Position numbers and translations under genes: made by a program
Assembly (NCBI GenBank): GCA_023435305.1
Contig: JAEYRV010000008.1
Coordinates: 1 to 17,361, forward strand
DNA from: Bacillota bacterium
GTDB taxonomy: Bacteria; Bacillota; Clostridia; Acetivibrionales; DTU013
DNA length: 17,361 nucleotides
Reading direction: 5' to 3'
Shown here: in pieces, positions 15,088 to 17,361 of the stretch
Position numbering within the stretch: the first letter of the stretch is position 1
Layout of the letters: the number at the start of each line of letters is the position of its first letter
The notes under the pieces: model-generated
Seen by the model: only the letters and a program-made list of their open reading frames with translations
Databases searched by the model: none
What the model was told of the DNA's origin: nothing

Positions 15088-15107
15088 ACAACTTGTATTA
15101 AGCCGTC

Positions 15108-15971
15108 TCACAATATCTCACGATTCATCATCTTATTCAGATATTGAGTCATATTATTGTCATCATCTTTATTATACATATACCCAAAGTATTGACCGAC
15201 GACAGGCGCGACTGTGCGGAACAGTTCACATGCCGCAAAGACAGCAGACCATAGCATTTCAAAGTCAGAATATGTTTTTGTATAAAGCTCGTACATCTCT
15301 GCTGGCAGGTATTTCTTAAAATATTTGCCCCACATCCCAACAGATACGGAAAATCCCGTTCTGGTTCCTATATACCATTCCAGCATTTTATCGAGTTCTG
15401 CATGTACTATTTGATTGTACATCTTCATCGCATAGGGCTGCTGATCCCGCAGGATCCCTTTGGCGACATTGTTCAGGCACCACCAGAATTCATTACAGCA
15501 GCCGTCAAATCTCGATCCGGAAGGTCTTTGTACCAGATAGCCGCTGTCATTTGACGGCGGGATAGGCGGCAGGATACTATCCTTGTCCAAAAGCGGGACA
15601 GTCAAGGTGTCTGCTGTGTACTCTTCCTGCATGGCTTCCCTTGTCTGAATGTGCAGATCAATACGGTTGCCGTCCTTGAAAAGCATCAGCCAGCCGTAAG
15701 ACTTGCTATAGTCTGCATTCTGCCCCCAGCCAAGGTCATTGGAATCGGGTTCCTGCACCATTGCGATCTCTCCAAACACAGAGATCCACCCCTTGTCTGC
15801 CAGGAATGACTCCGTCCCTGTAACGACATATACTATATCAAAATCCTGATAATTATCTTTCTGCACTTTTGGATTCGCCCTTGAACCGTTCATATAGACC
15901 GCCCGTACGCGTTCATCCTTTTCTGCTGTGCCAAGTATCAGTTCGAACATTTCTTTTTCTGTCCGCATCAT
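15108..15971 (-). CDS. ANT(6)-like aminoglycoside 6-adenylyltransferase family
   Basis: A 287-residue nucleotidyltransferase of the PF04439 family (AadE/AadK type), which in known members transfers AMP to the 6-hydroxyl of streptomycin. The nucleotidyltransferase core has MNGSRANPKVQKDNYQDFDI: Gly29-Ser30, Asp43 and Asp45, with the third metal-binding Asp105 in GNRIDLHI. FDGCCNEFWWCLNNVAKG and the GMWGKYFKKYL segment are typical of the C-terminal half. Length is normal (about 280-300). All catalytic residues are present, so activity is plausible, but no mobile-element marks surround it and it reads like an intrinsic chromosomal homologue. The ribosome binding site before ATG 15971 is weak; the second codon is also ATG. 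No clear terminator follows. Confidence 0.88.
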   Translation of the reverse strand: MMRTEKEMFELILGTAEKDERVRAVYMNGSRANPKVQKDNYQDFDIVYVVTGTESFLADKGWISVFGEIAMVQEPDSNDLGWGQNADYSKSYGWLMLFKDGNRIDLHIQTREAMQEEYTADTLTVPLLDKDSILPPIPPSNDSGYLVQRPSGSRFDGCCNEFWWCLNNVAKGILRDQQPYAMKMYNQIVHAELDKMLEWYIGTRTGFSVSVGMWGKYFKKYLPAEMYELYTKTYSDFEMLWSAVFAACELFRTVAPVVGQYFGYMYNKDDDNNMTQYLNKMMNREIL

Positions 15972-16027
15972 TCACAACACCACGATTTGCAAATTTTTTA
16001 GAATTCTATCAGCCAGTTTGTTAATAC

Positions 16028-16056
16028 ATTATATACCAATTAATACTAACACACAA
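16028..16056 (-). promoter_or_regulatory. Promoter of the ANT(6)-like gene
   Basis: On the minus strand TTGTGT (16056-16051), 17 nt, TATAAT (16033-16028). The -35 matches three of six positions and the -10 is perfect. The leader to the ATG would be about 50 nt with no clear structure. Confidence 0.5.
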
Positions 16057-16070
16057 TGAATTACATTACG

Positions 16071-16096
16071 GCTGTATCAATATGCTGTATCAATAC
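16071..16096. repeat. Tandem 13-bp direct repeat in the divergent promoter region
   Basis: GCTGTATCAATAT (16071-16083) is followed immediately by GCTGTATCAATAC (16084-16096), one mismatch at the end. The pair ends two bases before the TTGTCA -35 candidate of the plus-strand gene, where an activator could bind. It may equally be a recent local duplication. Confidence 0.7.
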
Positions 16097-16097
16097 T

Positions 16098-16128
16098 TGT
16101 CAACTTTCTGACGAAAATATCCGATAAT
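16098..16128 (+). promoter_or_regulatory. Candidate promoter of the calcium-loop protein gene
   Basis: TTGTCA (16098-16103) with GATAAT (16123-16128) is a sigma-A-like pair but with a long 19-nt spacer. The same place reads as a sigma-D (flagellar/motility sigma) candidate: TCAA (16100-16103), 17 nt, then CCGATAA (16121-16127), close to the consensus TAAA-N15/16-CCGATAT. Which sigma factor is used cannot be decided from sequence. Confidence 0.4.
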
Positions 16129-16145
16129 ATATATGATACATATAA

Positions 16146-16196
16146 CCGGTCAGGGATGACTGGCAGCAATCCAGCCCATATGATGCAAGGAGGCAT
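16146..16196 (+). promoter_or_regulatory. Structured 5' UTR with ribosome binding site in a hairpin loop
   Basis: A perfect 7-bp hairpin CCGGTCA-GGGA-TGACTGG (16146-16163) competes with a second fold in which GGG and CTGG (16153-16163) pair with CCAG and CCC (16171-16177). Near the start codon ATGC-AAGGAG-GCAT (16183-16196) places the Shine-Dalgarno bases in a loop. It matches no riboswitch consensus I know, including c-di-GMP classes I and II. Confidence 0.4.
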
Positions 16197-16201
16197 ATAA
16201 T

Positions 16202-17302
16202 ATGAGGATCGAGAGCTCATCTGTTTCACTGTACGGCAAAAGCTCGTCAGCTGAAATCCACACTAAAGAAGAATCCATGAAAATGTGGACAGGAAATACA
16301 AGGCCGGTCTTTGAAGGTGAAAATACGCCGGCATCTGCTGCAGCTGCACTGGGTTCTCCTATGAAAGATATTCTGCAGCTCTCCGAGGAAGGCAAGCAGG
16401 CCCTTGAAAAACAAATCGCAGAATCTTCCGGAACCAAAATGTATACAGATGATGAATTACTGGAGATAAACGATAGAGATAAACAGAAGATCTACCTGCT
16501 CCAAAAGATGATCGAGACATTGATGGGAAAAAGGATCAAATTTGTACTGCCAAGGAAAATAGATATTGACAGGAGCGGCGGAAATACAGTCATATCTTTA
16601 CAGGGTGTACAGGTTCAGACTGCACAAAGACAAGGCTGGGGACTGGAATATGACCTTCATGAAACACACTATGAGAAGCAGTCCATGTCCTTTACAGCAA
16701 TTGGGTCTGTGAAAACCGCCGACGGAAGAGAGATAAAATTTGACCTTGACCTGAATATGTCCAGGGAATTTGAATCAAGTCTTGATGTATCCATCCGCGC
16801 AGGTGATGCAGTGTTAAAGGATCCTCTTATCGTGAATTTTTCCAACTCCACCGCTGCTCTGACAAACAACAAATACAGCTTTGATATCGATTCAGACGGC
16901 GTACAGGACCAGATCTCCTTCGCTGCTTCCGGCAGCGGCTTTCTCGCCTTTGATATCAATAATGACGGCACGATCAATAACGGCCAGGAACTATTCGGTC
17001 CGCAAAGCGGAAACGGCTTTAATGAGTTGGCACAGTATGACGAAGACAAAAATGGCTGGATAGATGAAAATGATGATATTTATGACAAGCTGCGTATTTG
17101 GACAAAGGATGAAAACGGTAATGACCAGCTGTTTGCATTGGGTGCAAAAGGGATAGGCGCAATATACCTGGGCAGCGCAGCAACTGCCTTTGACCTGAAG
17201 ACCAGCAGCAATGATGCCCTTGGCAGCATTGCAAGAAGCGGCATCTTCCTTCGGGAAAACGGTACCGCAGGCACGATCCAGCACGTGGACCTGGTCGTAT
17301 AA
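16202..17302 (+). CDS. Protein with Dx[DN]xDG calcium-binding loops
   Basis: A 366-residue protein, the only plus-strand gene here. The N-terminus (MRIESSSVSLYGKSSSAEIH) has no signal peptide. Residues about 55-115 are helical (LQLSEEGKQALEKQI; then KQKIYLLQKMIETLMGKRIKF). A beta-rich region follows (about 120-225). The C-terminal third carries EF-hand-like or dockerin-like loops: DIDSDG (228-233), DINNDG (251-256) and DEDKNG (280-285) with NELAQYD between, then KLRIW, LGAKGIGAIYL and a final IQHVDLVV. This arrangement occurs in many bacterial hypothetical proteins with VCBS/haemolysin-type calcium repeats. Calcium binding is likely; the role is unknown. AGGAGG lies 8 nt before the ATG. Confidence 0.8.
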   Translation: MRIESSSVSLYGKSSSAEIHTKEESMKMWTGNTRPVFEGENTPASAAAALGSPMKDILQLSEEGKQALEKQIAESSGTKMYTDDELLEINDRDKQKIYLLQKMIETLMGKRIKFVLPRKIDIDRSGGNTVISLQGVQVQTAQRQGWGLEYDLHETHYEKQSMSFTAIGSVKTADGREIKFDLDLNMSREFESSLDVSIRAGDAVLKDPLIVNFSNSTAALTNNKYSFDIDSDGVQDQISFAASGSGFLAFDINNDGTINNGQELFGPQSGNGFNELAQYDEDKNGWIDENDDIYDKLRIWTKDENGNDQLFALGAKGIGAIYLGSAATAFDLKTSSNDALGSIARSGIFLRENGTAGTIQHVDLVV

Positions 17303-17306
17303 AAAG

Positions 17307-17361
17307 GGGGTCAGGCTTGAAAAATTCCTTTACTTTCGGGGTCAGGCTTGAATAATTCCTT
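17307..17361. repeat. Two 24-bp direct repeats at the window edge (RAYT/REP-like)
   Basis: The copies at 17307-17330 and 17338-17361 begin GGGGTCAGGCTTGA and end ATTCCTT. They differ at one base and are separated by 7 bases, a 31-bp period. They start five bases after the stop codon of the calcium-loop protein gene. From memory, GGGGTCAGG-type motifs of this kind flank REP-associated (Y1) transposase genes; the window ends before that can be tested. More copies may follow. Confidence 0.75.

Noticed and set aside
15108..15971. Acquired mobile antibiotic-resistance gene
   Set aside because: The gene belongs to the ANT(6) family, but no insertion sequence, integrase or other resistance gene lies nearby and base composition looks like its neighbours.
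16146..16196. c-di-GMP riboswitch upstream of the calcium-loop protein gene
   Set aside because: The region is too short and lacks the conserved GCAAACC / GACGCAAAGCC core.

Overview
The window looks like chromosomal DNA of a Gram-positive anaerobe, most likely class Clostridia (Bacillota). Reasons: moderate-to-low GC, strong AGGAGG-type ribosome binding sites, several lipobox lipoproteins, and families common in clostridia (DUF6472, a clostridial-type Dcd, a PF12822-type ECF S component, DUF2809, and a 14-bp LexA-type box). No tRNA, rRNA, CRISPR array, prophage or intact insertion sequence was seen. Twenty genes in a row (248-15971) lie on the minus strand. One gene (16202-17302) lies on the plus strand, divergent from the last of them.

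Left part (1-4139), in order of transcription: dcd (dCTP deaminase, with a good sigma-A promoter), an MmcQ/YjbR-family protein, a 43-residue membrane peptide, and a Cof-type HAD phosphatase. Then comes a separate transcript with its own promoter, an approximately 190-nt leader containing two mutually exclusive hairpins (one a Rho-independent terminator), an ECF transporter S component, and an overlapping kinase-like gene with a uridine-kinase fold. A long-stem terminator at 23-69 closes this unit.

Middle part (4262-12337): a surface-oriented stretch. It holds four lipoproteins (Ig-like, BamE-like, FG-GAP/VCBS-like and transglutaminase-like), a CPBP intramembrane protease, a DUF6472 zinc-ribbon-like protein, a half-size EamA/DMT transporter, an Rsm22-type methyltransferase and an alpha/alpha-toroid-like protein. 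Three of the lipoproteins carry long acidic Ser/Gly/Asn/Asp/Glu-rich linkers behind the lipid anchor.

Right part (12388-15971): two small integral membrane proteins (DUF2809 and DUF7010-like), an N-anchored protein of unknown function, a soluble unknown protein whose promoter carries a near-perfect LexA (SOS) box, and an ANT(6)-like nucleotidyltransferase. Across a 230-bp divergent promoter region lies a 366-residue protein with Dx[DN]xDG calcium-binding loops. Five bases after its stop, two 24-bp direct copies of a motif beginning GGGGTCAGGCTTGA run to the edge of the window. They resemble repeats seen beside REP/RAYT-type (Y1) transposases.

I see no obvious defence system. The strongest leads are the attenuator leader with the ECF S component and kinase pair, the SOS-controlled unknown gene at 14414-14965, and the repeat array at the right edge.
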